DNA from: an uncultured Sphingosinicella sp.
Lineage (GTDB): Bacteria > Pseudomonadota > Alphaproteobacteria > Sphingomonadales > Sphingomonadaceae
Reading direction: 5' to 3'
Length of the DNA stretch: 35,305 bases
Assembly (NCBI RefSeq): GCF_902806315.1
Contig: NZ_CADCWD010000094.1
Location: 1 to 35,305, forward strand
A program made the translations under genes and the position numbers. Each line of letters opens with the position of its first letter. The first letter of the stretch is position 1. The notes under the pieces are model-generated. The model made no database searches, was not told the DNA's origin, and worked only from the letters and a program-made list of their open reading frames with translations. Positions 23,193-30,792 of the stretch are shown here, piece by piece.

Positions 23193-23217
23193 AACGGCTG
23201 CCGAAACTGCCTGTTCC
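23193..23217 (-). promoter_or_regulatory. Consensus EcfG-type promoter of the CBS gene
   Basis: On the minus strand GGAAC (23217-23213) is followed by exactly 16 bases and CGTT (23196-23193), matching the alphaproteobacterial general-stress sigma EcfG consensus GGAAC-N16/17-CGTT. The start codon lies 33 bases downstream, preceded by a good ribosome site. Confidence 0.75.
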
Positions 23218-23222
23218 GCAGA

Positions 23223-24281
23223 TCAGAGAACCCGGCGCCGACGCAGCATGAAGGGCGAATGGCTGCGCTTGGACCGGTGCCTGCCGAGCGCGTGAAGCGC
23301 CTCGACTCCCGCCGCAGCGGCGAGGAAGGGCAACATCAATGGCTGCTTCTGCGCTTCGAGGAGGAAACTCGTGCGTCGGACATGCACGTCCTGATCGCCT
23401 TCCACCCGCCCGTCGCTCTTGGGCTCATAAAGGTTGTCGCGCTTGGCTGGATCGCCCGGATCGCCTGGCTTTTGCTGCGAATCTATTCCGACCGCTTCCA
23501 TCAAGAGGTCGCTGAGCCTCGGCGCCACCTTGCCGAGCAGCGAGATCGCGTAGCCACCGCCCCCGACGTAGAGCTGCCGGCGCGGGTTTTCACAGGCGAA
23601 GAGAATGGCGTCGGCGACCAGCCGCGGATCGTAAAGCGGCGGCGGCAGGTGCGGCGGCGCGGACATGTAGTTGCGCGCATGCTGGGGATAGGGCGTGTGG
23701 ATGGAGCCCGGCTTGATAAGCGTCACGGACACCGGCGCGCGGTCCCGCTCAAGCTCCATCCGCATCGCGTCGGTCGCGGCCTGCACCGCATGCTTGGTGG
23801 CGGAATAGGGCCCTTGCAGGATCATCGCGCGGTCGGAGAGGACGGAGCCGACATTGACGATCGCGCCGCCGCCGCGGGCGCGGAAATGACGGGCCGCGAC
23901 GATCATGCCTTTCAGAAGGCCGAAATAATTCACGTCGAAGATGCGGCGATGGTCCTCCATCGGCACTTCGTCGATGCGGCCGTAAGTGGCGGCCGCGGCG
24001 TCGTTCACCCAGCTGTCGAAGCCACCGAACTGGTCAATGGCGGTTTGGGCGATGCGCTCCACATCGTCGTCACTGGCCACGTCGGCTTCGCAGACCGCCA
24101 CTCTCCCGCCGGCAAGACGAAGGTCGGTCGCGATCCGCTCCAGAGCCTCCGCATTGCGGGCCGCGAGCACCACGGCCGCGCCCCGCCGCACCGCTTCCTG
24201 CGCAGTGGCGAGACCGTTGCCGCTGCTCGCGCCGGTGATGACGATGGTCTGCCGGTCGATCGGCTTCAGGCGGACGGCCAT
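23223..24281 (-). CDS. Short-chain dehydrogenase/reductase, long form
   Basis: A 352-residue oxidoreductase. The NAD(P) loop is TGASSGNG at 16-23 (usually GxxxGIG), and the catalytic set is Ser146, Tyr159 and Lys163 (YSATK). The NNAG motif is VNDAAA here. After about residue 250 there is an unusual 100-residue extension, ending in a hydrophobic stretch and a basic tail, possibly a membrane anchor. Such long SDRs are common in stress regulons of sphingomonads and relatives. The ATG at 24281 has GAGGAG upstream and an EcfG-like promoter. Substrate unknown. Confidence 0.85.
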   Translation of the reverse strand: MAVRLKPIDRQTIVITGASSGNGLATAQEAVRRGAAVVLAARNAEALERIATDLRLAGGRVAVCEADVASDDDVERIAQTAIDQFGGFDSWVNDAAAATYGRIDEVPMEDHRRIFDVNYFGLLKGMIVAARHFRARGGGAIVNVGSVLSDRAMILQGPYSATKHAVQAATDAMRMELERDRAPVSVTLIKPGSIHTPYPQHARNYMSAPPHLPPPLYDPRLVADAILFACENPRRQLYVGGGGYAISLLGKVAPRLSDLLMEAVGIDSQQKPGDPGDPAKRDNLYEPKSDGRVEGDQDVHVRRTSFLLEAQKQPLMLPFLAAAAGVEALHALGRHRSKRSHSPFMLRRRRVL

Positions 24282-24301
24282 GGCTTTCTCCTCGCCCGCT
24301 G

Positions 24302-24326
24302 AACGAGCGCGGCGCCATTAGGTTCG
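24302..24326 (-). promoter_or_regulatory. EcfG-like promoter of the SDR gene
   Basis: On the minus strand CGAAC (24326-24322) is followed by 16 bases and CGTT (24305-24302). One mismatch in the -35 against GGAAC. It lies 20 bases before the start codon. Confidence 0.5.
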
Positions 24327-24331
24327 TCGCC

Positions 24332-24370
24332 CATAAAAATCGGGCCGGTTGCACGGTGGCAACCGGCCCG
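24332..24370 (-). terminator. Strong terminator of the zinc-ribbon gene
   Basis: Arms at 24341-24352 and 24359-24370 form a perfect 12-bp GC-rich stem with a six-base loop. On the minus strand ATTTTTATGG follows, a classical Rho-independent terminator. It also isolates the SDR promoter just downstream. Confidence 0.9.
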
Positions 24371-24415
24371 AAGTTTGACCCGCACTGAAAGGAGAAGCGC
24401 GGGCCAGGGCAGCTC

Positions 24416-24670
24416 TTAAGCAGCGAAGGCCGGAAAAGCGGGCCGGTAATTGCGGCTGTGGGTGCCCGACCCGCGCGAAGTCGCTTCGGCGAGCGGCAGG
24501 GCCGTCGCGCAGAAGCCGCATTCGGCGGAGACGCGGCCGACCAGCCAATGAGTGCGGCCACAAGACGGGCAATAGTTAACCTGGTTCTCGCGATAGACAA
24601 CAAGGTAACCGCGAGCGGAGGGATCGTGCGGGAAGACTTTGTCCTGCCCCTGGATCATCGTGTTCAGCAT
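24416..24670 (-). CDS. Small zinc-ribbon protein
   Basis: An 84-residue protein started at the ATG at 24670, which has AAGGGG upstream; the longer frame to 24793 lacks a ribosome site. Two CxxC pairs, Cys34/Cys37 (NYCPSCGRTHW) and Cys51/Cys54 (AECGFC), form a zinc ribbon. The tail is Ser/Arg/Tyr-rich. Similar proteins occur in sphingomonads; function unknown. Its own strong terminator follows. Confidence 0.75.
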   Translation of the reverse strand: MLNTMIQGQDKVFPHDPSARGYLVVYRENQVNYCPSCGRTHWLVGRVSAECGFCATALPLAEATSRGSGTHSRNYRPAFPAFAA

Positions 24671-24832
24671 CGTGAGCCCCTTCGAACAAAGCACTAGAAG
24701 CGTGAACTTCTCTGCCTGACTGAACTCATTATCGGGCTGAAACGATCCCTGTGTCACCTCCCCAAAATGGCGCCGTCCCGAAAATACACGCATGCCGACG
24801 CGGAAATTAATACAACTCGTTCAGAGACTTAG

Positions 24833-24847
24833 TAAAGTTTCCGTTAA
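24833..24847. promoter_or_regulatory. CtrA-like box (one mismatch)
   Basis: TAAA-N7-TTAA followed by CC covers the stop of the KTSC gene, about 165 bases upstream of the zinc-ribbon gene. One base off the CtrA consensus TTAA-N7-TTAA; suggestive only. Confidence 0.3.
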
Positions 24848-25083
24848 CCAGTCGGGCGGAAACGCCGCCGGTCCGGGTCGAAGCTGCAGCGGTACCGGCG
24901 TTTGATGCTTTCGTTGAAGAAACGACCTGCTGAAGGCGCTCTTCTCAATGCGTCGAAGATGGCGCCCGGCACGCCATAATAAACATAGCGACCGGTCTCC
25001 TTGAACCAGATGCTGAGCGCCTCGGCCTCGTCGTCATAGGCGATGCGCGAGATCATGCTTGAGTTGAGCTTGGCGGCACGCAC
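24844..25083 (-). CDS. KTSC domain protein
   Basis: A 79-residue protein matching the KTSC domain: SSMISRIAYDDEAEALSIWF, YVYYGVPGAIFDAL, PSAGRFFNESIKRRYRC. The start is a GTG with an AG-rich ribosome site. KTSC domains are small beta-rich units often linked to nucleic-acid-handling proteins; function unclear. Confidence 0.8.
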   Translation of the reverse strand: MRAAKLNSSMISRIAYDDEAEALSIWFKETGRYVYYGVPGAIFDALRRAPSAGRFFNESIKRRYRCSFDPDRRRFRPTG

Positions 25084-25249
25084 GATCCTCTTCCTTTCGG
25101 CAAAAGAGAATCGGGCGGCAGCGAACCTGCGACTCGCCCGTTCCCGCCGCTTCGGCAGAGCGAATCGATCCCGGGGCGGAGCGAGTCGCGGCTTGCCTCG
25201 ACGAGCTCCGGGGCCGATGATCGGATCCCGGAGAGGAGGAGGAGAGCCG

Positions 25250-25849
25250 ATGGCGAGGGATCCACGTGTAGACGCCTATATCGAGCGCCAGGCCGAGTTC
25301 GCGAAGCCGATACTCGAGCAACTGCGCGAGGCCGTGCACGCCGCCTGCCCCCCCTGCGAGGAGACGATCAAATGGGGCATGCCGGCGTTCCTCTATAAAG
25401 GGAGCATCCTTGCCCAGATGGCCGCGTTCAAGGCGCACGCGACGTTCGGCTTCTGGCAGGGCGCGGCTGTGGTCGGCGACACGGAGCGCCGGCGCGAGGC
25501 GATGGGCTCCTTCGGCCGGATCGTCAGTCTCGAAGACTTGCCCGACGGCGAGACGATGCACGGGCTGATCGCCAAGGCGATGCAACTGGTCGACAGCGGC
25601 GAAAAGGCGCCGCGACCCGCAAAGCATTCCAAACCCGCGTTCGAAACCCCGCCGGACCTCTCGGCAGCGCTGGCCGCGAACGATGCCGCGCGGCAGACGT
25701 TCGAAAGTTTTCCGCCGAGCTGCCGGCGCGAGTATGTCGACTGGGTCACCGAGGCCAAGCGGCCGGAGACGCGGGCCAAGCGCCTCGCCCAGGCGGTGGA
25801 GTGGATGGCGAAAGGCAAGCGCCGAAACTGGAAATATGAGCAATGCTGA
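25250..25849 (+). CDS. YdeI/DUF1801-type protein
   Basis: A 199-residue cytoplasmic protein. An N-terminal DUF1801-like domain (about 5-120: ILEQLREAVHAACPPCEETIKWGMPAFLYKGSILAQMAAFKAH) is followed by a YdeI/OmpD-associated C-terminal segment (FESFPPSCRREYVDWVTEAKRPETRAKRL...WM). The ATG at 25250 has an AG-rich ribosome site; the frame is open upstream to 25043, but that region is not protein-like. Function unknown. Confidence 0.85.
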   Translation: MARDPRVDAYIERQAEFAKPILEQLREAVHAACPPCEETIKWGMPAFLYKGSILAQMAAFKAHATFGFWQGAAVVGDTERRREAMGSFGRIVSLEDLPDGETMHGLIAKAMQLVDSGEKAPRPAKHSKPAFETPPDLSAALAANDAARQTFESFPPSCRREYVDWVTEAKRPETRAKRLAQAVEWMAKGKRRNWKYEQC

Positions 25850-25914
25850 GCGGCGCCTGCCGACGCTCTGCGGCGCTCGCCTGATGCCTTGATCGGCTGC
25901 GGCTTCCGGCCCAC

Positions 25915-26496
25915 ATGCAAAACATGCTGATCCAGACCGAACCGACGCCAAATCCTTCCACGCTCAAGTTCCTGCCGGGGCAGAGCGTGATGAGCGGCGG
26001 CACCCGCGACTTCGCGACCCCCGAGGAAGCGGAAGCCTCGCCGCTGGCGCATGCCATCTTCTCGACGGGCGACGTGGACGGCGTGTTCTTCGGGCGCGAC
26101 TTCATTTCGGTGACCGCCGGGCCCGGCGTCGAGTGGCGGCAATTGAAGCCGCAGATACTCGGCATTCTTCTGGACCATTTTTCGAGCGGAGCGCCGCTGT
26201 TCAATCCGGGCAGCGCCGCCGCCATCAGCATCGCGCCCGCCGAAGACATTGGCGACGATCCCGCGGACGCCGAGATCGTCGCGCAGATCCGCGAGCTGAT
26301 CGACACGCGCGTCCGCCCGGCCGTGGCGCAGGACGGCGGCGACATCGTCTATCGCGGCTTCCAGAAGGGCACCGTCTATCTGGCGCTGCAGGGCGCCTGC
26401 TCGGGCTGCCCCTCCTCCACCATGACCCTCAAGAACGGGATCGAGGGCCTGCTCAAGCATTATGTCCCGGAGGTCGAGACGGTCGAGGCCGTCTGA
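25915..26496 (+). CDS. NifU/Nfu-type iron-sulfur scaffold
   Basis: A 193-residue protein that probably carries and hands on Fe-S clusters. The N-terminal Nfu domain opens with QTEPTPNPSTLKFLPG and continues to about 95; the C-terminal NifU domain includes RPAVAQDGGDIVYRGF and the cluster-binding C-x2-C at Cys162/Cys165 (ACSGCPSS). A second in-frame ATG lies at 25924. It precedes tsaB with a palindromic repeat between them. Confidence 0.93.
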   Translation: MQNMLIQTEPTPNPSTLKFLPGQSVMSGGTRDFATPEEAEASPLAHAIFSTGDVDGVFFGRDFISVTAGPGVEWRQLKPQILGILLDHFSSGAPLFNPGSAAAISIAPAEDIGDDPADAEIVAQIRELIDTRVRPAVAQDGGDIVYRGFQKGTVYLALQGACSGCPSSTMTLKNGIEGLLKHYVPEVETVEAV

Positions 26497-26504
26497 CCAC
26501 GTTC

Positions 26505-26585
26505 CGTCATTGCGAGCACAGCGAAGCAATCCAGTGGGCGTTCGTGGCAGTGGATTGCTTCGTCGCTTCGCTCCTCGCAGTGACG
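26505..26585. repeat. Dispersed palindromic element before tsaB
   Basis: An 81-base imperfect palindrome. CGTCATTGCGAG (26505-26516) mirrors CTCGCAGTGACG (26574-26585), and GCGAAGCAATCCA (26521-26533) mirrors TGGATTGCTTCG further in. The form matches a widespread REP-like family in proteobacterial genomes. It ends four bases before the tsaB start, so it occupies the ribosome-binding region. Confidence 0.75.
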
Positions 26586-26589
26586 ACTG

Positions 26590-27207
26590 ATGGCTGAAGC
26601 CTCTGCCCTGACACTCGTGATCGACAGCGCGACCGCGGCCTGCTCGGTTGCGCTGATCGACGGCACGGAACTTATAGACGAGCGGCACGAGCTGGTCGGG
26701 CGCGGCCATGCCGAGCGGCTGGTGCCGATGATCGAAGAATTGCTGGCTAGCCGGCGGCCCCGGTCCATTCTCGTCGATTGCGGCCCGGGCAGCTTCACGG
26801 GCGTCCGCGTCGGCCTCGCCGCTGCCCATGGCCTCGCGATCGGCTGGCGCGTTCCTTTGCTCGGCTATTCGTCGATGGCCGTGATCGCGGCAGACGAGGC
26901 GGATGGAGAATATGCGGTTGCGCTGCACGGCGGACACGGGCAGCTTTTCGTCCAGACTTATGGTGGACGACCCCTTTCCTCCCGCGACGATCTCCGGTCG
27001 CTGCTGCCCGACGACGCAGCGGCGGCAATCCGTGCGGATCTCGTCCTGGGCTCCGGAGCGGAAACACTGGTGAGCGCACGCGGCTATGGCCGGGCGGTCG
27101 ATGCCCTCCCACGCGCCGCCGACGCGCGCTTGCTGCCTGAGCCGCTCTGCTCGCTCGCCCCGCGCCCCATCTACGGCCGCGCGCCCGACGCGAAGCCGAA
27201 CGCCTGA
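26590..27207 (+). CDS. tsaB: tRNA t6A biosynthesis protein TsaB
   Basis: A 205-residue ASKHA-fold protein that partners TsaD and TsaE to make threonylcarbamoyladenosine at tRNA position 37. LVIDSATAACSVALID, GHAERLVPMIEELL, GPGSFTGVRVGLAAAHGLA and the C-terminal RPIYGR are typical. The stop overlaps the rimI start (TGATG). The ribosome site is masked by the repeat element. TsaD/TsaE are not in the window. Confidence 0.93.
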   Translation: MAEASALTLVIDSATAACSVALIDGTELIDERHELVGRGHAERLVPMIEELLASRRPRSILVDCGPGSFTGVRVGLAAAHGLAIGWRVPLLGYSSMAVIAADEADGEYAVALHGGHGQLFVQTYGGRPLSSRDDLRSLLPDDAAAAIRADLVLGSGAETLVSARGYGRAVDALPRAADARLLPEPLCSLAPRPIYGRAPDAKPNA

Positions 27208-27677
27208 TGCCGGGCGGCATCACCATCGTCGAAGGCGGCGTGGCCGAGCTCGACCCCGTCATGCGAGTAATGGAGGACAGCTTCGACCCCGCTTATGGCG
27301 AGGCGTGGACCGCCGCCCAATGCGCCGGGCTGATGCCGATGCCGGGCGTGTGGCTGACGCTCGCCCGCGACGGGGACGAAGTGCTCGGCTTCGCGCTCGG
27401 CCGGATCGTGCTGAAGGAAGCCGAATTGCTGCTGCTCGCGGTCCGCCGCGATGGGCAGCGGCAAGGCATCGGCCAAATGCTGCTCGACCGATTCATGCTT
27501 GTTGCAACAACAAGGGGAGCCGACCGACTGCACCTGGAGGTGCGGGACGGCAATCCGGCAATCAAGCTTTATTCCAAAGCCGGCTTTTCGGAAGTCGGAC
27601 GGCGCAGAAACTACTATACTGGGCGCGACGGCCAGATCTACGACGCGCTGACATTGACCAGGGCCGCGACTTTCTAG
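27207..27677 (+). CDS. rimI: Ribosomal protein S18-alanine acetyltransferase RimI
   Basis: GNAT acetyltransferase of 156 residues. The acetyl-CoA loop is RRDGQRQGIGQMLL at about 80-93, followed by LHLEVRDGNPAIKLYSKAGFSEVGRRRNYY, characteristic of RimI. It overlaps tsaB by one base, the common tsaB-rimI pair. Substrate inferred from the family and position. Confidence 0.9.
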   Translation: MPGGITIVEGGVAELDPVMRVMEDSFDPAYGEAWTAAQCAGLMPMPGVWLTLARDGDEVLGFALGRIVLKEAELLLLAVRRDGQRQGIGQMLLDRFMLVATTRGADRLHLEVRDGNPAIKLYSKAGFSEVGRRRNYYTGRDGQIYDALTLTRAATF

Positions 27678-27790
27678 CCCGCTGCGACGATCTCACCGGC
27701 TTTACCGCTTGTCAAAAGCGGCGCGAACGATCATTCGCGGAGTACAGAAAACCCCGCCTCCAAATCGCAGAAGAGAGTTTTAGGATTGTC

Positions 27791-28216
27791 ATGAACGACA
27801 ACAACAACATCAACGAGACTTTGATCACGCTGACGGCCGACATCGTGTCTGCCCATGTCAGCAACAATAGCGTGGCCGTGAACGACCTGCCGCAGCTGAT
27901 CCAGAATGTTCACAGCGCACTGACCGGACTTGGCGCCCGCGCTCCCGAACCCGAAGCCAAGCTGGAGCCGGCCGTTTCTGTTCGCGCGTCTGTGAAGCCC
28001 GACTATATCGTCTGCCTGGAGGACGGGAAGAAGCTGAAGATGCTCAAGCGGCATCTGATGACTCACTATGAGATGACCCCGGACGAATATCGCGCCAAGT
28101 GGGGCCTCAACGCCGACTATCCGATGGTTGCGCCCAACTATGCCGAGCAGCGCCGCACGCTTGCCAAGAAGATCGGCCTCGGCACCAAGCGCCGCCGCAC
28201 CGCCCGCGCCAAGTAA
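27791..28216 (+). CDS. mucR: MucR/Ros family transcriptional regulator
   Basis: A 141-residue regulator. The frame upstream is open, but the ATG at 27791 has a ribosome site and begins the family sequence. The zinc finger is in YIVCLEDGKKLKMLKRHLMTHY with ligands Cys75, His88 and His92; the second Cys of Ros is Asp78, a variant known in the MucR family. The DNA-binding tail MTPDEYRAKWGLNADYPMVAPNYAEQR and a basic end follow. Controls exopolysaccharide, motility and other genes in alphaproteobacteria; targets here unknown. Confidence 0.93.
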   Translation: MNDNNNINETLITLTADIVSAHVSNNSVAVNDLPQLIQNVHSALTGLGARAPEPEAKLEPAVSVRASVKPDYIVCLEDGKKLKMLKRHLMTHYEMTPDEYRAKWGLNADYPMVAPNYAEQRRTLAKKIGLGTKRRRTARAK

Positions 28217-28223
28217 GTTCTCG

Positions 28224-28250
28224 CGGCCGGAGCCCGCGCTCCGGCCGTTT
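28224..28250 (+). terminator. mucR terminator
   Basis: CGGCCGGAGC (28224-28233) and its exact complement (28238-28247) form a 10-bp stem with a CCGC loop, followed by TTT. It leaves only about 35 bases before the fur start. Confidence 0.75.
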
Positions 28251-28285
28251 GACGCGGCCGCCGATTGGGCTAAAGCCGAAGGCGG

Positions 28286-28708
28286 ATGACACGCAAGATC
28301 GACATCGAAATGCTGTGCGCGGAGAAGGGTCTGCGCATCACCGAGCAGCGGCGGGTGATCGCCCGCGTGCTCTCGGAAGCCGAGGATCATCCGGACGTCG
28401 AGGCGCTTCACGCCCGAGCGGCCGCGATCGACAGCGGCATCTCGATCGCTACCGTTTACCGCACGGTTCGCCTGTTCGAAGAAGCGGGCATTCTGGAGCG
28501 CCACGATTTCGGCGACGGCCGGGCACGCTATGAAGCGGCGCACGACACCCATCACGATCACTTGATCGATGTGGAGACCGGAACCGTGATCGAGTTCGTC
28601 GACGACGAACTGGAAGCGCTGCAGCGCAAGATCGCCGAGAAACTGGGCTTCCGTCTCGTCGACCACAGGATGGAGCTTTACGGGGTCGCGCTCGGCCGCA
28701 AGCAGTGA
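28286..28708 (+). CDS. fur: Fur family metal-responsive repressor
   Basis: A 140-residue regulator. The winged helix includes GLRITEQRRVIARVLSEAED and ISIATVYRTVRLFEEAGIL; the dimer domain starts THHDHLIDVETGTVIEF, with His and Asp ligands but no CxxC, typical of alphaproteobacterial Fur. Senses iron, or manganese in some relatives, and represses uptake genes. The stop overlaps a GTG in GTGA, where plsC probably begins. The only promoter space is the short gap behind mucR's terminator. Confidence 0.93.
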   Translation: MTRKIDIEMLCAEKGLRITEQRRVIARVLSEAEDHPDVEALHARAAAIDSGISIATVYRTVRLFEEAGILERHDFGDGRARYEAAHDTHHDHLIDVETGTVIEFVDDELEALQRKIAEKLGFRLVDHRMELYGVALGRKQ

Positions 28709-28751
28709 GACTGCGTTTCTGATCCGCCTCGTTCTTCGCGCTGGTGCAATC

Positions 28752-29459
28752 GTGGCGGGGCTGCTTGCCTGTCTCCCGCCTCACTATCTGTGGAAGCTGC
28801 TGGGCCGCCGCTCGCCCTGGCCGCGGCGGTTCCTGTTCTGGGTCGGCTATTCGACGGGCGCGCGCACGCGGATCGTCGGCACGTCATTGAAGCGCAACGT
28901 GCTGTTCGTCTCCAATCACCTGAGCTGGCTCGACATCATGGTGATCGCCGGCGCGAGCGGCTCGGCCTTCGTGTCCAAGGACGAGGTGGGGCGGTGGCCG
29001 GTGATCGGGTGGCTTGCCCGGCTCAACAACACCGTCTTCATCGCGCGAACGGAGCGCAGCGCGGTGCGCGGTCAGGCCGACGCGCTTCGATCGGCGCTGA
29101 CGAGCGGGCAGCCGGTGGCTCTGTTCCCCGAGGGAACCACCGCCGGCGGAAGCGAAGTCCTGCCCTTTCGCGCCAGCCTGCTCGCCTCGCTCTTCCCGCC
29201 TCTGGCCGGCATCAAGGTGCAGCCGGTGGCGATACACTATGGCGCCGCGACGGAGGAAATCGCCTGGGTCGGCGAGGAGCCGGCCAAGGCCAATGCGAAG
29301 CGCGTCTTCTCGCGCAAGGGAAAGCTGCCGGTGACGGTCCGGTTCCTGGAACCCATCGATCCTGCCGACACGCCCGACCGCAAGGCGCTGGCGCAGCGTA
29401 GCCGCGCGGCGATCGTGGAGGCGCTTACGGGTTCCGGACGCGGTCCGGATCGCCTATAG
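28752..29459 (+). CDS. plsC: 1-acyl-sn-glycerol-3-phosphate acyltransferase, possibly 5'-frameshifted
   Basis: Transfers an acyl chain to lysophosphatidate in phospholipid synthesis at the membrane. Motifs [16 protein letters not shown] and FPEGTT are present, with [13 protein letters not shown] toward the end; 235 residues from the GTG at 28752, which lacks a ribosome site. The same frame codes a membrane-like lead ([14 protein letters not shown]) from 28719, upstream of that GTG. A GTG at 28705 overlapping the fur stop encodes VRLRF and then hits TGA at 28720-28722, just where a single missing base would join it to that lead. The gene therefore seems to start at 28705 with a 1-base deletion, sequencing error, or a real shorter start. 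It is eight bases from miaB. Confidence 0.85.
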   Translation: MAGLLACLPPHYLWKLLGRRSPWPRRFLFWVGYSTGARTRIVGTSLKRNVLFVSNHLSWLDIMVIAGASGSAFVSKDEVGRWPVIGWLARLNNTVFIARTERSAVRGQADALRSALTSGQPVALFPEGTTAGGSEVLPFRASLLASLFPPLAGIKVQPVAIHYGAATEEIAWVGEEPAKANAKRVFSRKGKLPVTVRFLEPIDPADTPDRKALAQRSRAAIVEALTGSGRGPDRL

Positions 29460-29466
29460 GCGCGCA

Positions 29467-30792
29467 ATGAATTCCCCCAAGACATTCCACGTCAAATCCT
29501 TCGGCTGCCAGATGAACGTCTATGACGGCGCCCGCATGGCCGAGCTGCTGGAGGCCGAAGGCATGTCCGCGGCTTCCGATGGCGGCACGGCCGATCTTGT
29601 CGTGCTCAACACCTGTCACATCCGTGAAAAGGCGGCGGAGAAGGTTTATTCCAACATCGGCCGGCTGAAGCGCGAAGACGGAACGCGACCCATGATCGCG
29701 GTTGCCGGCTGCGTCGCGCAGGCGGAGGGTGCGGAGATCCAGCGCCGTGCGCGCAGCGTGGACATCGTCGTCGGGCCGCAGGCCTATCACCGCTTGCCTG
29801 CGCTGATCGGCGATGCCGCAGCGGGACGGCCGGCGCTCGACACCGACATGCCGATCCAGAGCAAGTTCGGCGCCCTCCCCGCCCGCAGGCGGCAAGGCCC
29901 GAGCGCTTTCCTGACCGTGCAGGAAGGCTGCGACAAGTTCTGCACCTATTGCGTCGTGCCCTATACGCGCGGCGCCGAGATATCGCGGCCCTGGAGCGCG
30001 ATCGTCGACGAAGCCAGGGCGCTGGTCGACATGGGCGCGCGGGAGATCACGCTTCTGGGTCAGAATGTGAATGCCTGGACCGGCGAGGACGACAAGGGCC
30101 GCATGCAGGGCCTGGACGGCCTGATCCGGGCGCTCGACGCGCTGCCGGGCCTCGCCCGGATCCGCTACACGACCAGCCACCCCAACGACATGACCGAGGG
30201 GCTGATCCGCGCCCATGCCGAGGTGGAGAAGCTGATGCCCTTCCTCCATTTGCCGGTGCAGTCGGGGAGCGACCGCATCCTGAAGGCCATGAACCGCAGT
30301 CATTCCGCCGCAAGCTACATGGCCGTCATCGATCGGGTGCGGGCGGCGCGGCCGAACATCGCGCTTTCGGGCGACTTCATCGTCGGCTTCCCAGGCGAGA
30401 CCGATGCCGAATTCGAGCAGACGCTCGAAATTGTCACGGCGGTGAACTACGCCCAGGCTTACTCGTTCAAATATTCGCCGCGGCCGGGCACTCCGGCCGC
30501 AGAGATGAGCGAGCAGATCGCGCCGGAGGTCATGGACGAACGATTGCAACGGCTGCAGGCGCTGCTCACCCGGCAGACCTTGAGCTTCAACCAGACGAGC
30601 GTTGGAGGGCGCACGTCAGTGCTGCTCGAGCGCAAGGGCAAGCGTCCCGGCCAGCTGATCGGCAAGTCGCCCTGGCTCCAGTCGGTGCACCTCGAGACCG
30701 GCGCCGCGATCGGCGATTTGATCGAGGTCGAGATCGTCTCCGCCGGCTCCAACAGCCTGGGCGGCGCGCATGTCATGGAGCAAGCCGCCTGA
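29467..30792 (+). CDS. miaB: tRNA methylthiotransferase MiaB
   Basis: Radical-SAM enzyme of 441 residues that adds methylthio to i6A37 in tRNA. The N-terminal cluster is bound by Cys14, Cys50 and Cys82; the radical-SAM cluster by C-x3-C-x2-C at 155, 159, 162 (GCDKFCTYC). [17 protein letters not shown] and a C-terminal TRAM domain are as expected. The stop overlaps the phoH start by one base (TGATG). Confidence 0.97.
   Translation: MNSPKTFHVKSFGCQMNVYDGARMAELLEAEGMSAASDGGTADLVVLNTCHIREKAAEKVYSNIGRLKREDGTRPMIAVAGCVAQAEGAEIQRRARSVDIVVGPQAYHRLPALIGDAAAGRPALDTDMPIQSKFGALPARRRQGPSAFLTVQEGCDKFCTYCVVPYTRGAEISRPWSAIVDEARALVDMGAREITLLGQNVNAWTGEDDKGRMQGLDGLIRALDALPGLARIRYTTSHPNDMTEGLIRAHAEVEKLMPFLHLPVQSGSDRILKAMNRSHSAASYMAVIDRVRAARPNIALSGDFIVGFPGETDAEFEQTLEIVTAVNYAQAYSFKYSPRPGTPAAEMSEQIAPEVMDERLQRLQALLTRQTLSFNQTSVGGRTSVLLERKGKRPGQLIGKSPWLQSVHLETGAAIGDLIEVEIVSAGSNSLGGAHVMEQAA

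Noticed and set aside
25117-25144. GGAAC-N16-CGCT before the KTSC gene
   Set aside because: The -10 has a mismatch in the most conserved part; not strong enough to list as a promoter.
28705-28722. Programmed frameshifting in plsC
   Set aside because: The site is not a recognised slippery sequence; a deletion or sequencing error is more economical.
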